Positions 1 to 8,334 of a DNA stretch of 14,505 bases are shown piece by piece. How positions within the stretch are numbered: position 1 is the first letter of the stretch; each line of letters starts with the position of its first letter. A model generated the notes under the pieces. It made no database searches and was not told where the DNA came from. It saw nothing but the letters and a program-made list of their open reading frames with translations. The translations under genes were made by a program, and so were the position numbers. This stretch comes from Acidobacteriota bacterium. GTDB taxonomy: Bacteria; Acidobacteriota; Vicinamibacteria; Vicinamibacterales; UBA2999. The stretch spans positions 1-14,505 of the forward strand of contig JABFRY010000536.1 of the NCBI GenBank assembly GCA_013140955.1. The letters are read 5' to 3'.

Positions 1-65
1 GCCACATCGAGTGGGGCCACACCTGCCCGCCCCCTCACGCCATCCGTGCCGAAAAAACGACTCAT
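1..65 (-). CDS. glmM: Phosphoglucosamine mutase GlmM, N-terminal fragment
   Basis: Only the first 21 complete codons are in the window; the rest lies beyond position 1. The translation begins MSRFFGTDGVRGRAG, which is the signature N-terminus of GlmM (R-x-FGTDGxRG). GlmM converts glucosamine-6-phosphate to glucosamine-1-phosphate in the cytoplasm, feeding UDP-GlcNAc and peptidoglycan synthesis. The catalytic phosphoserine and the later domains cannot be seen. The ATG at 63-65 is preceded by an AGGAG ribosome site at 70-74. It follows cdaA and cdaR on the same strand, matching the conserved cdaA-cdaR-glmM order in which GlmM activity and c-di-AMP synthesis are linked in Firmicutes. The gap after cdaR is 165 bases, longer than the other gaps in this cluster, so glmM may have its own control signal. 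Confidence 0.9.
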   Translation of the reverse strand, partial: MSRFFGTDGVRGRAGVAPLDV

Positions 66-182
66 GACTCTCCTATCGGTTGCGTCTGCCCGGGTATGAG
101 GGCGTCTGCGGGGCCATCCTGCGACGCGCCCGGTGCCGCACCCGGCTCAGTGCCGGATTCACGACGCTCGATTACCTGACCC

Positions 183-222
183 CCGGACCTGGGTTTGGCG
201 ACCAGACCCGCGCGCGGTCCGG
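183..222 (-). promoter_or_regulatory. Structured hairpin between cdaR and glmM
   Basis: Eight bases after the cdaR stop, a 7-bp perfect stem (CCGGACC with GGTCCGG, 183-189 and 216-222) encloses a second stem (GGGTTTGG at 191-198 with CCAGACCC at 202-209, one mismatch in the minus-strand RNA). No T tract follows on the minus strand, so it is not a typical rho-independent terminator. It could stabilise the mRNA 3' end or attenuate read-through into glmM. The rest of the 66-230 gap holds no convincing gene or promoter; a smaller CCGGC/GCCGG stem lies closer to glmM. The pairing is visible; the role is a guess. Confidence 0.35.
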
Positions 223-230
223 CTCCAGAC

Positions 231-989
231 TCAGAAGCCCGGCCGGCGCGAGGCATCGCCGGGTAGGGTGCCACTGGCCGCACCCCGGCCGCCGGTGGCG
301 TCTGCTCCCGCGTCGTCCTTCGTGTCCTTCCCGTCGGGCGGCTCTGGAGCGGTCGGGACGATGACCACCGTCACGCGGGCAGCCTGCGGGGTAACCAGCC
401 TGACGGTGGGATCCGTCACCCCCACGGTGGCCGTATCCAGTACCGTGCTCGTCGCCCCGGCGATGGACACCGGCTCGGTGATGGCCTCGGTCACCTCCCG
501 CACGGCCGTGGCCGGACCGGTGATCGCCACCATGGCCGGCTCCACGACGAGCGACACGCGCCTGAAGCCGTCGGCCGGTTCCCCCTCCACCTGGGGCACG
601 ACGGGCACGACCTTGTTCTCGGAGAGTTCGAAGACCAGGGGAACCGTCGCCGGCATCAACTGGACCACCTCGACCCCGAACGGCGTCCGAACGTCGGCGC
701 CCGTCAGGTGGAACAGGCGCCGGCCCGGCCGGGCCGCCTGCAGATCGAGCACCGCGACGAGCGCCCCGGGCGCCAGGTCGGCCAGCACGGTCGAACCGCC
801 CCGGACACGCACCTCGACGACATCGGGCGTATCGCCCACCACCTCGAGTTGCGGGGGCAGATTGATCAGTTCCACCGGAATGCGCAGCGCGCGTTCGACG
901 CTCTGGTCACTCGACACGGTGAGCCACAGCAGCGCCGCCAGGGCCACCGACACGACCTTCAGCCCCAGATAGGGAATGCGGATGGTCAT
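231..989 (-). CDS. cdaR: YbbR-domain protein, CdaA regulator CdaR
   Basis: The 252-residue product starts with a short cytoplasmic end and one hydrophobic segment (about residues 9-26, PYLGLKVVSVALAALLWLTV). Beta-rich YbbR-type repeats follow, as in VELINLPPQLEVVG and then VRVRGG. The last 35 or so residues are a low-complexity Pro/Gly/Asp/Ala tail. Known family members are membrane-anchored proteins with extracytoplasmic YbbR domains that bind CdaA and modulate c-di-AMP synthesis. Identity rests on the fold pattern, the N-terminal anchor and its place directly after cdaA. The ATG at 987-989 overlaps the cdaA stop by four bases (ATGA) and has a GGAGG site at 996-1000, so translation is probably coupled. 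It appears to carry fewer YbbR repeats than the longer Firmicutes proteins. Confidence 0.85.
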   Translation of the reverse strand: MTIRIPYLGLKVVSVALAALLWLTVSSDQSVERALRIPVELINLPPQLEVVGDTPDVVEVRVRGGSTVLADLAPGALVAVLDLQAARPGRRLFHLTGADVRTPFGVEVVQLMPATVPLVFELSENKVVPVVPQVEGEPADGFRRVSLVVEPAMVAITGPATAVREVTEAITEPVSIAGATSTVLDTATVGVTDPTVRLVTPQAARVTVVIVPTAPEPPDGKDTKDDAGADATGGRGAASGTLPGDASRRPGF

Positions 990-1810
990 CGGCCCCCTCC
1001 GTCGTCAGCGTCGTCGGCGGGCACCACACGGGCGGGCGCGTTGCGCCGCAGCAGGGCGCGCAACCGCTCACGGAGGACGTCCGCCGACAGTCCGCGCTCG
1101 AGCGCGCCGCCGAGCGCCAGGGAGATGACGCCGTTCTCCTCGGACACGACGACGGCCACCGCGTCGTTCTCCTCGGTGAGGCCAAGGGCGGCGCGGTGCC
1201 GCGTGCCGAGTTCGCGGCTCACCAGCGGGTTCACCGACAGCGGCAGGAAGCAGGCGGCCGCCGCCACGCGATCGGCCTGGATGATCACGGCGCCGTCATG
1301 CAGGGGCGACTCCCGCTGGAAGATGCTGAACAGCAGGTCGTAGGTGACGACCGCGTCGAGCGGGATGCCGCCCTCGATGTAGTTGCGCAGCCCGATCTGC
1401 CGCTCGATCACGATGATGGCACCGATCCGGCGGTGGGACAGGGCGGAGGCGGCGGCAACGACCTCCTCGATCGCCTCCTTGGTGCTCGTCTGCCGCGCGA
1501 AGTACTTCGAGAACGGCGCACGGCCGAAGTGCGCGAGGGCCCGACGGATGTCGGCCTGGAACAGGACGATCACCGCGAACACGACGTAGCCCGCCATGTT
1601 GCGGATCACCCAGTTCACGGTCTCCAGTTCCAGCCAGCGTGACAGGAAGAAGAGGGCGAGCAGGAACGCGCCGCTGAGCGCCATCTGGGCCGCACGGGTG
1701 CCCCGGATGAGCAGCAGCAGTTCGTAGATGAGGAAGGAGACCAGCGCGACGTCGAGCAGGTCCCACCATCCCACTGCTGGCCAGTTGAGGAGATCGGTGA
1801 GCAGGTTCAT
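986..1810 (-). CDS. cdaA: Diadenylate cyclase CdaA
   Basis: This 274-residue membrane enzyme makes cyclic di-AMP from two ATP. Three hydrophobic segments occupy about residues 18-36, 43-57 and 70-85, followed by the DAC (DisA_N) catalytic domain at about 100-250. Both hallmark motifs are present: DGA at 172-174 (in SPLHDGAVII) and RHR at 204-206 (in LGTRHRAALG), so it should be active. Length and layout match CdaA rather than DisA or CdaS. It lies 36 bases after folP and overlaps cdaR by four bases. The ATG at 1808-1810 has no clear Shine-Dalgarno sequence, so it may depend on read-through from folP. Family knowledge links c-di-AMP to potassium and osmotic control and cell-wall balance, which fits the glmM neighbour. 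Confidence 0.96.
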   Translation of the reverse strand: MNLLTDLLNWPAVGWWDLLDVALVSFLIYELLLLIRGTRAAQMALSGAFLLALFFLSRWLELETVNWVIRNMAGYVVFAVIVLFQADIRRALAHFGRAPFSKYFARQTSTKEAIEEVVAAASALSHRRIGAIIVIERQIGLRNYIEGGIPLDAVVTYDLLFSIFQRESPLHDGAVIIQADRVAAAACFLPLSVNPLVSRELGTRHRAALGLTEENDAVAVVVSEENGVISLALGGALERGLSADVLRERLRALLRRNAPARVVPADDADDGGGR

Positions 1811-1846
1811 GTCCCGGCACGGCCCCGGCGAGGGACCGGGAGAGCG

Positions 1847-2716
1847 TCAGTCGCGATGATATCTCCGAATCTCGTCCATCACGCGTACGACCTGCGCCAG
1901 CTCCCGCACCGCATGCACCCGCACCACGTGCGCGCCGGCCATCACCGCCGCCGACACGGCAGCGGCCGTGGCCCAGTCCCGCTCGGCGGGAGGCACCGAG
2001 GGGCCGATGGCCCGCGTGAGGAACGACTTGCGCGATGGCCCCACCACGACCGGCAGGCCGAGCTCTCCGAACTCGTGCAGCCGGGCCAGCGCCTCGTAAC
2101 TGTGCGGCGCCTCCTTGGCGAAGCCGAGCCCGGGGTCCACCATCAGGCTCTCCCTGGGCACGCCGGCGTCGGTGGCGAACACGATGCTCTCGCGGAGCTC
2201 GTCGAGCACCTCGTCCACCACGTCGAGATAGGTGGCCTGCTGGTACATGTCGCGCGACCGCCCCCGCGTGTGCATGAGCACCAGCCCGCCACCGCAGCGG
2301 GCCACCACCTCGGCGAGGCGAGGCTCGTAGCGGAGCCCGCTGATGTCGTTGACGAGGGTGGCGCCGGCGCCGAACGCCGCCTCGGCCACCCGGGCCTTGT
2401 AGGTATCGACGGAAATCGGCACCGTGACCCGCGACGCGAGGCCCGCGATCACGGGGAGCACGCGCTCGAGCTCCACGGCCGGATCGAGCGGACGGGCACC
2501 AGGTCGCGTCGACTCCCCGCCGACATCGATGATGTCGGCGCCCTCGGCCTCCATCCGCACGCCGGCCTCCACGGCCGCGGCCGCGTCGAGCAGGCGCCCA
2601 CCGTCGGAGAACGAGTCCGGGGTGACGTTGATCGCCCCCATCACGAGCGTGCGGTGGCCCGTCTCGAGGCGGCGGCCGCCGGGGAGCCTGACTGAGAATC
2701 GTCGTCGTGGGTACAT
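1847..2716 (-). CDS. folP: Dihydropteroate synthase FolP
   Basis: The enzyme joins 6-hydroxymethyl-dihydropterin pyrophosphate and p-aminobenzoate to give dihydropteroate in folate synthesis; it is the sulfonamide target. The 289 residues form a TIM barrel with the expected motifs in order: INVTPDSFSDGG (29-40), IDVGGESTRPGA (63-74), SVDTYK (102-107), NDISGL (123-128), DPGLGF (194-199) with K201, GPSRKSFL (226-233) and RVHAV (266-270). The last motif is usually RVHDV, so an Asp is replaced by Ala; the Arg and His are kept. The ATG at 2714-2716 has no Shine-Dalgarno site and sits 12 bases after a strong hairpin, so initiation may be inefficient or unusual; no better in-frame start is seen. It lies between ftsH and cdaA, as folP follows ftsH in enterobacteria. 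Confidence 0.96.
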   Translation of the reverse strand: MYPRRRFSVRLPGGRRLETGHRTLVMGAINVTPDSFSDGGRLLDAAAAVEAGVRMEAEGADIIDVGGESTRPGARPLDPAVELERVLPVIAGLASRVTVPISVDTYKARVAEAAFGAGATLVNDISGLRYEPRLAEVVARCGGGLVLMHTRGRSRDMYQQATYLDVVDEVLDELRESIVFATDAGVPRESLMVDPGLGFAKEAPHSYEALARLHEFGELGLPVVVGPSRKSFLTRAIGPSVPPAERDWATAAAVSAAVMAGAHVVRVHAVRELAQVVRVMDEIRRYHRD

Positions 2717-2728
2717 GCAGAAAGACGA

Positions 2729-2760
2729 ACGCCCGCCGCGCCTGGGGCGCCGGCGGGCGT
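2729..2760 (-). terminator. GC-rich hairpin between ftsH and folP, possible terminator
   Basis: A 9-bp perfect stem (ACGCCCGCC at 2729-2737 with GGCGGGCGT at 2752-2760) continues, after one bulged base, into a 5-bp stem (2738-2742 with 2746-2750) and a 3-base loop. On the minus strand it is followed by TCGTCTTT, a weak T-rich run, and then the folP start 12 bases on. It may end or attenuate transcription after ftsH. The tail is poor for an intrinsic terminator, so it may instead be an mRNA-stabilising or translation-control hairpin for folP. Confidence 0.4.
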
Positions 2761-2794
2761 GATGGTAGCCCGAAGGCCGGTAAGAGTCTTCCGA

Positions 2795-4714
<1,920 letters not shown>

Positions 4715-4720
4715 GACTTC

Positions 4721-4725
4721 CCTCC
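4721..4725 (-). promoter_or_regulatory. Ribosome binding site that sets the ftsH TTG start
   Basis: The minus strand reads GGAGG followed by six bases and then TTG (4712-4714). This spacing is ideal for the TTG and too long (18 bases) for the in-frame ATG four codons later, so the rarer start codon is preferred. Confidence 0.7.
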
Positions 4726-4748
4726 AGACAGGGTAAGGAACAAGAGTA

Positions 4749-5738
4749 TCACTTCGTCAAAATCCCCTGCTGCCGCAAGAGCAGCCTGCCGCGCCGACGC
4801 TCCACCCGGCTCCCCGGGGTATCGGCTCCGCGCGCGGTTCCGGCCAGCACCGCCAACACCATCTCCACGTGCTCGAGGCCCACTTCACGTCCGCCCGCCA
4901 CGGCCCGCAGCCCCCGGAGCACCACACGCCGCCGGACTGGAAGCGCGGCCGCCTGAAGGCCGGCCACGTCGAGGGACAGGCCGTCGTCGCAGCTCGTGGC
5001 CAGCATCGCCATCTGCGCCGCGGCCAGCTCGTCGAGCCATTCCGCGTCCTCGCGCAGGAGCGCCGCGGCCCTGGCCAGCGCCGACCGGACGTTGCCGCCG
5101 CCGGCCTGCTCGAGCGCGTCCAGCACCACATGGCGGACCCGGTTGCGGGGGTTCGACCGGTCGTCGTTGGTCTCGTCCTCCACCCAGTGCTCGCCGCGTG
5201 CACGCAGATACGACCGCAAGTCGCTCCGCGCTACATCGATCAAGGGCCGAATCACGCGCTCCCGGCGCGGATAGATGCCGGCGAGGCCCGTGGTCCCCGC
5301 CCCACGCATCAGCTTCAGGAGCACGGTCTCGGCCTGGTCGTCCTCCGTATGCCCCACCGCGATCCGGTCCGCTCCCGCCTCGTCGGCCATCTCGCCGAGG
5401 GCCGCATACCGCAGCCGGCGTGCCGCGTCCTCGAGCGACAGCCTCTGGCTCTCGGCGAGTCCGCGGACGTCCGCGCGCCGGGTGAGCAGAGGCAGCTCCA
5501 GCCGCTCGGCAAGGGCACGGCAGAAGGCTTCATCCCGTCCGGCCGTCTCCCGGAGGCCGTGATGCACGTGGCCCAGGGCGACCAGTTGGAACCCGCCGGT
5601 GCCTGACAGGTCGAGGAGGAGCCGGACCAGCGAGACCGAGTCGGACCCTCCCGACACCGCCGCCAGCACACGCGTCCCGGCCGGACACAGTGCGTGCCGC
5701 CGGATCGTGCGCCTGACGCGCTGCTGGAGAGCCTTCAT
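4749..5738 (-). CDS. tilS: tRNA(Ile)-lysidine synthase TilS
   Basis: TilS uses ATP and lysine to convert C34 of the CAU anticodon of tRNA-Ile2 to lysidine, changing both codon reading (AUA) and charging identity. The 329-residue protein has the N-type PP-loop SGGSDS (29-34), the family motif GHTEDDQAETVLLKLMRGAG (129-148) and WVEDETN followed by SNPRNRVRH (185-203). It matches the shorter TilS form, ending soon after a reduced C-terminal region, unlike the roughly 430-residue E. coli enzyme. The ATG at 5736-5738 lacks a well-spaced ribosome site; an AGGAGG lies 17 bases upstream and no in-frame alternative fits it better. It is downstream of a tRNA with a CAU anticodon and 34 bases before ftsH, echoing the tilS-hprT-ftsH order of Firmicutes. 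Confidence 0.94.
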   Translation of the reverse strand: MKALQQRVRRTIRRHALCPAGTRVLAAVSGGSDSVSLVRLLLDLSGTGGFQLVALGHVHHGLRETAGRDEAFCRALAERLELPLLTRRADVRGLAESQRLSLEDAARRLRYAALGEMADEAGADRIAVGHTEDDQAETVLLKLMRGAGTTGLAGIYPRRERVIRPLIDVARSDLRSYLRARGEHWVEDETNDDRSNPRNRVRHVVLDALEQAGGGNVRSALARAAALLREDAEWLDELAAAQMAMLATSCDDGLSLDVAGLQAAALPVRRRVVLRGLRAVAGGREVGLEHVEMVLAVLAGTARGADTPGSRVERRRGRLLLRQQGILTK

Positions 5739-5834
5739 CGGACCGGTGGCGCACGCCTCCTGCGGGGCGGATCATGCGTCCGCACCGCCTGCTGCGGCCA
5801 CGCCCTGATCGCTTTGACTCCGATTCGGGGGAAA

Positions 5835-5911
5835 TGGTGCCGGAGGGCGGACTCGAACCGCCGACCCCGCGCTTATGAGACGCGTGCTCTAACCGACTGA
5901 GCTACTCCGGC
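5835..5911 (-). tRNA. tRNA with CAT anticodon, probably elongator tRNA-Met
   Basis: A full cloverleaf is readable, with encoded CCA (5835-5837). The acceptor pairs GCCGGAG with CTCCGGC, the D stem GCTC with GAGC, the anticodon stem CGCGT with GCGCG, and the T arm is GGCGG-TTCGAGT-CCGCC. The discriminator is A. The anticodon loop CTCATAA gives CAT at 5875-5877. The paired first base (G1-C72) and the lack of three G-C pairs in the anticodon stem rule out initiator tRNA. It is either elongator Met or Ile2. The GGGTC variable loop resembles E. coli elongator Met (Ile2 has TGGTC), and positions 4 and 5 are G-C pairs rather than the C-G pairs used by E. coli TilS, so Met is preferred. Its position beside tilS keeps Ile2 possible. 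Confidence 0.93.
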
Positions 5912-5927
5912 ACGAACCGCCGATTTT

Positions 5928-5933
5928 ACTATA
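5928..5933 (-). promoter_or_regulatory. Possible -10 box for the CAT tRNA
   Basis: The minus strand has TATAGT (5 of 6 to the sigma-70 consensus) ending 16 bases before the tRNA 5' end, which suits a start about ten bases upstream of the mature tRNA. It overlaps the stop codon of the upstream deoxyhypusine-synthase-like gene. The -35 region is poor (GGGGAC at 17-bp spacing), so the call is tentative. Confidence 0.4.
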
Positions 5934-6972
5934 GCGACCCCTTATCCGCAGTCCCCGCCGCCCCGCCCTCCGTTCCGCGAGGTGGGGTCTGCGCGGGGGC
6001 GCCGGCGGCATCCTCCGCGTCGTGGGCCGCATCCCGGGCGAGGACGGCGGCCGCCAGCAGGGGGATCAGCAGCTCGTGGTGCCCGATGAGCGAGATGCCC
6101 CGCCCGCCGGTGCCCGCGACGGGCCGGGTGACGACGTTGGTCTGCGGGCGGTACATGCGCAGGAAGTCGATGTTCACCGTCGTCAGGCCGGTGAGCGCGA
6201 TGCCGGCATTGCGCACGATGGCCACGGCCTTGAGGAACACCTCCGGCAGCACCACGGCCGAGCCGCAATTGAGGTACACGCCCCCTTCCAGCCTCGACAC
6301 GCAGCCCGTGAAGTAGCGGAAGTCTCGCAGGCTCGTATCACCGATGGCCGCGCCCGACGCCGACGGGTGCATGTGGATGATGTCGGTGCCGACGGCCACG
6401 TGCGCCGTGACCGGAATGCCGAGCCGGCTCGCGGTGGCGACGAGGCTCTGGTCGGCGAAGGGGGCGGGCAGCCCCGCCAGGTACTCGCCGACGGCCTGGC
6501 CGAGGCCCCGGCCGGCGGCGGACGCCTCCCGGATGACGTCGTTCAGGCGGCCCGTCTCTTCGGCCATGCCGAACCGACCCGGCCCCAGGGCCTCGTCCAC
6601 GTCCTCCGAGGTCGCGCCCGACAGCGCCACTTCGAAGTCGTGGATGATGCCCGCGCCGTTGAGCGCCAGCGCCGAGACGTATCCGCGCCGCATCAGGTCG
6701 ATGAGGACCGGGGACACGCCGGTCTTGATGACGTGGGCGCCCAGGCCCCACACGATGCCTGCGCCCCGCCGGCGCGCATCGCACACCGCTGCCACCACGC
6801 GGCGCAGGTCTTCGGCGCCCAGGATGGCGGGCAAGGACGCGAACCAGTCGGCGAAGCTCACGCCGGGCGCCACGGGGCGCGCGAAGTCCTCCGCCCGTGC
6901 CTTGCTGCGGCGCGAGGCCAGCGGATACGTCCGCACGGCGGACAGGTCGAACTCTTCGTACGGGAAGGACAT
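5929..6972 (-). CDS. Deoxyhypusine-synthase-like protein
   Basis: The 347-residue product has the NAD-dependent deoxyhypusine synthase fold signature: GLGAHVIKTGVSP (76-88), ALALNGAGIIHDFEVALSG (101-119), GTDIIHMHP (195-203) and GGVYLNCGSAVVLPEVFLKA (230-249). By eye, K248 aligns with the catalytic lysine that in the eukaryotic enzyme forms the butylimine intermediate from spermidine. True deoxyhypusine synthase modifies eIF5A, which bacteria lack. Bacterial relatives may act in polyamine metabolism (homospermidine synthase type), but the substrate is unknown here. The open frame runs up to 7263, but the extra 97 residues would be read through a palindromic repeat and lack family similarity, so the ATG at 6970-6972 (MSFPYEEF) is chosen. 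No ribosome site is seen. The tail after about 313 is low-complexity. Confidence 0.85.
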   Translation of the reverse strand: MSFPYEEFDLSAVRTYPLASRRSKARAEDFARPVAPGVSFADWFASLPAILGAEDLRRVVAAVCDARRRGAGIVWGLGAHVIKTGVSPVLIDLMRRGYVSALALNGAGIIHDFEVALSGATSEDVDEALGPGRFGMAEETGRLNDVIREASAAGRGLGQAVGEYLAGLPAPFADQSLVATASRLGIPVTAHVAVGTDIIHMHPSASGAAIGDTSLRDFRYFTGCVSRLEGGVYLNCGSAVVLPEVFLKAVAIVRNAGIALTGLTTVNIDFLRMYRPQTNVVTRPVAGTGGRGISLIGHHELLIPLLAAAVLARDAAHDAEDAAGAPAQTPPRGTEGGAAGTADKGSL

Positions 6973-6979
6973 GGACGAT

Positions 6980-7008
6980 ACGGTACGGGCAGGCGCGTGC
7001 CGGCACAA
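6980..7008 (-). promoter_or_regulatory. Weak candidate promoter for the deoxyhypusine-synthase-like gene
   Basis: On the minus strand TTGTGC (7003-7008) and TACCGT (6980-6985) are separated by 17 bases, each matching about half of the sigma-70 consensus. Seven bases separate the -10 box from the ATG at 6972, so the transcript would start at or next to the start codon, consistent with the lack of a Shine-Dalgarno site. Chance occurrence is quite possible. Confidence 0.25.
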
Positions 7009-7056
7009 GCACGTTGCGCACGCGGCCCGGCCCTGACGCGGCGGGCGACGGGGTGC

Positions 7057-7276
7057 TGGTGCGCGGCGCGTGTCAGGGTCGCACTCTGGCACGGTCCGAC
7101 TTGCGCGCGGCGCGACAGCGTCAGTCTGGAAAACGGTGCGAAAGGGCGTGACCGAGGCATGGGTGACCGGGACCCATGCCGAGCACCGGCAGACGAATCC
7201 CCTGGAGCACCGTTTTCCCGCGTCGTCGCGCCGGAGGACCGTGCCAGAGCGCGACCCTGACACGCGCAGTGCACCA
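7057..7276. repeat. 220-bp palindromic element, REPIN/MITE-like
   Basis: The ends 7057-7097 and 7236-7276 are inverted copies, 38 of 41 positions identical by my alignment. Nested pairing continues inward: 7109-7116 with 7225-7232 (8 bp), 7128-7139 with 7207-7218 (12 bp, GGAAAACGGTGC), and a perfect central hairpin GGCATGGGT/ACCCATGCC (7156-7164 with 7172-7180, 7-base loop). Each end is itself a small imperfect palindrome: GTGTCAG at 7070-7076 faces CTGGCAC at 7086-7092 around a CGC loop. Two inverted REP-like units around a structured spacer are typical of REPINs or MITEs mobilised by RAYT or other transposases. It fills most of the gap after queA and ends two bases past the queA stop codon, so it may also act as a terminator. 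No transposase is in the window. Confidence 0.8.
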
Positions 7277-7278
7277 GC

Positions 7279-8331
7279 CTACAGAACGAGCATGGCGTCG
7301 CCGTAGCTGTAGAACCGGTACTCCCGCTCCACTGCCTCCCGGTACGCCGCCAGCACCGCCTCGCGCCCGGCGAATGCCGCCACCAGCATCAGCAGGGACG
7401 ACCGCGGCAGGTGGAAGTTGGTGAGGAGCGCGCTCACCACGCGGAACTCGTGTCCGGGCTTGATGAAGAGGCCGGTGTCGCCTGAGGCGGCCTGCACGTC
7501 GCCCGACTCGTCGATGACCAGCGACTCCAGCGCACGCGTGGTGGTGGTGCCGACCGCCAGCACGCGTCGCCCGAGACGGCGGGCGCGGCTCAGGGCGAGG
7601 GCCGTGGGCGGGCTCACGGTGAAGCGCTCGGCCTCCACCTGATGCTCATCCACAGTGTCGCTCCGTACCGGCTTGAAGGTGCCGAAGCCGACGTGCAGGG
7701 TCAGGTCTGCCCGCTCCACCCCGCGCGCGGCCAGCGCCGCCAGCAGCGCGTCGGTCAGGTGCAGGCCGGCCGTCGGGGCGGCCACCGAGCCGCGTTCCCT
7801 GGCAAACACCGTCTGGTACCGCTCGCGGTCGGCAGGCCCGTCGTCCCGCTTGATATAGGGCGGCAGGGGGATGTGGCCGATGCGGTCGATGGCGGTGGCG
7901 ACATCCTCGCCGTCCTCGGTCCACAGACGGACCGTGCGGCGACCGTGGAAGTGCCGCTCGAGTACTTCACCGAACAACCGGCCCGGCTCGCCGGGGCGCT
8001 CGAACACGACACGAGCCCCCGGCTTGAGCTTCTGCCCGGGGTGCACGAGCGCGTCCCACGTGTCGGCCGCGCGGGGCGCGAGGAGGAGGCACTCCACGGC
8101 CCCGCCCGACGGCACGCGGTGCCCGAGGAGCCGCGCCGGAAACACCCGCGTGTCGTTCAGGACGACGAGATCGCCGGGCGACAGCAGGGACGGGAGCGCG
8201 GCAAACGACTCGTGGCGTACGGTGCCCGCGGCGCGGTCGAGCACCAGCAGGCGCGAGCCGCCACGGGTGGGCGCGGGCTCCTGCGCAATGAGGCCCTCGG
8301 GCAGGTGGAAGTCGAAATCAGCAACCCGCAC
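7279..8331 (-). CDS. queA: tRNA queuosine synthesis enzyme QueA
   Basis: S-adenosylmethionine:tRNA ribosyltransferase-isomerase transfers and rearranges the ribosyl part of SAM onto preQ1 at the wobble base of GUN-anticodon tRNAs, giving epoxyqueuosine. The 350 residues are full length and collinear with the family: VLNDTRV, GHIPLPPYIKR, RYQTVFA then GSVAAPTAGLH, HVGFGTFKPV, AVGTTTTRALES, TNFHLPRSSLLMLVAAFAG and the C-terminal YRFYSYGDAML. The start is GTG at 8329-8331, giving MRVADFDFHLP, the usual QueA N-terminus; the nearby ATG at 8333-8335 is out of frame. The start lies three bases after the stop of the polymerase-domain gene, so the two are likely coupled. It is the last gene of the yebC-queA cluster. 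No other queuosine gene is visible. Confidence 0.97.
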   Translation of the reverse strand: MRVADFDFHLPEGLIAQEPAPTRGGSRLLVLDRAAGTVRHESFAALPSLLSPGDLVVLNDTRVFPARLLGHRVPSGGAVECLLLAPRAADTWDALVHPGQKLKPGARVVFERPGEPGRLFGEVLERHFHGRRTVRLWTEDGEDVATAIDRIGHIPLPPYIKRDDGPADRERYQTVFARERGSVAAPTAGLHLTDALLAALAARGVERADLTLHVGFGTFKPVRSDTVDEHQVEAERFTVSPPTALALSRARRLGRRVLAVGTTTTRALESLVIDESGDVQAASGDTGLFIKPGHEFRVVSALLTNFHLPRSSLLMLVAAFAGREAVLAAYREAVEREYRFYSYGDAMLVL

Positions 8332-8334
8332 GCA

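Noticed and set aside
62..283. 73-codon minus-strand frame between cdaR and glmM
   Set aside because: No ribosome site, overlaps cdaR and the glmM start, and composition is that of random GC-rich DNA.
5835..5911. tRNA as an integration site for a genomic island
   Set aside because: No integrase, no direct repeat of the tRNA 3' end and ordinary housekeeping genes on both sides.
6022..7260. 412-codon plus-strand frame opposite the deoxyhypusine-synthase-like gene
   Set aside because: It is composed of antisense to the real gene plus the palindrome and has no domain.
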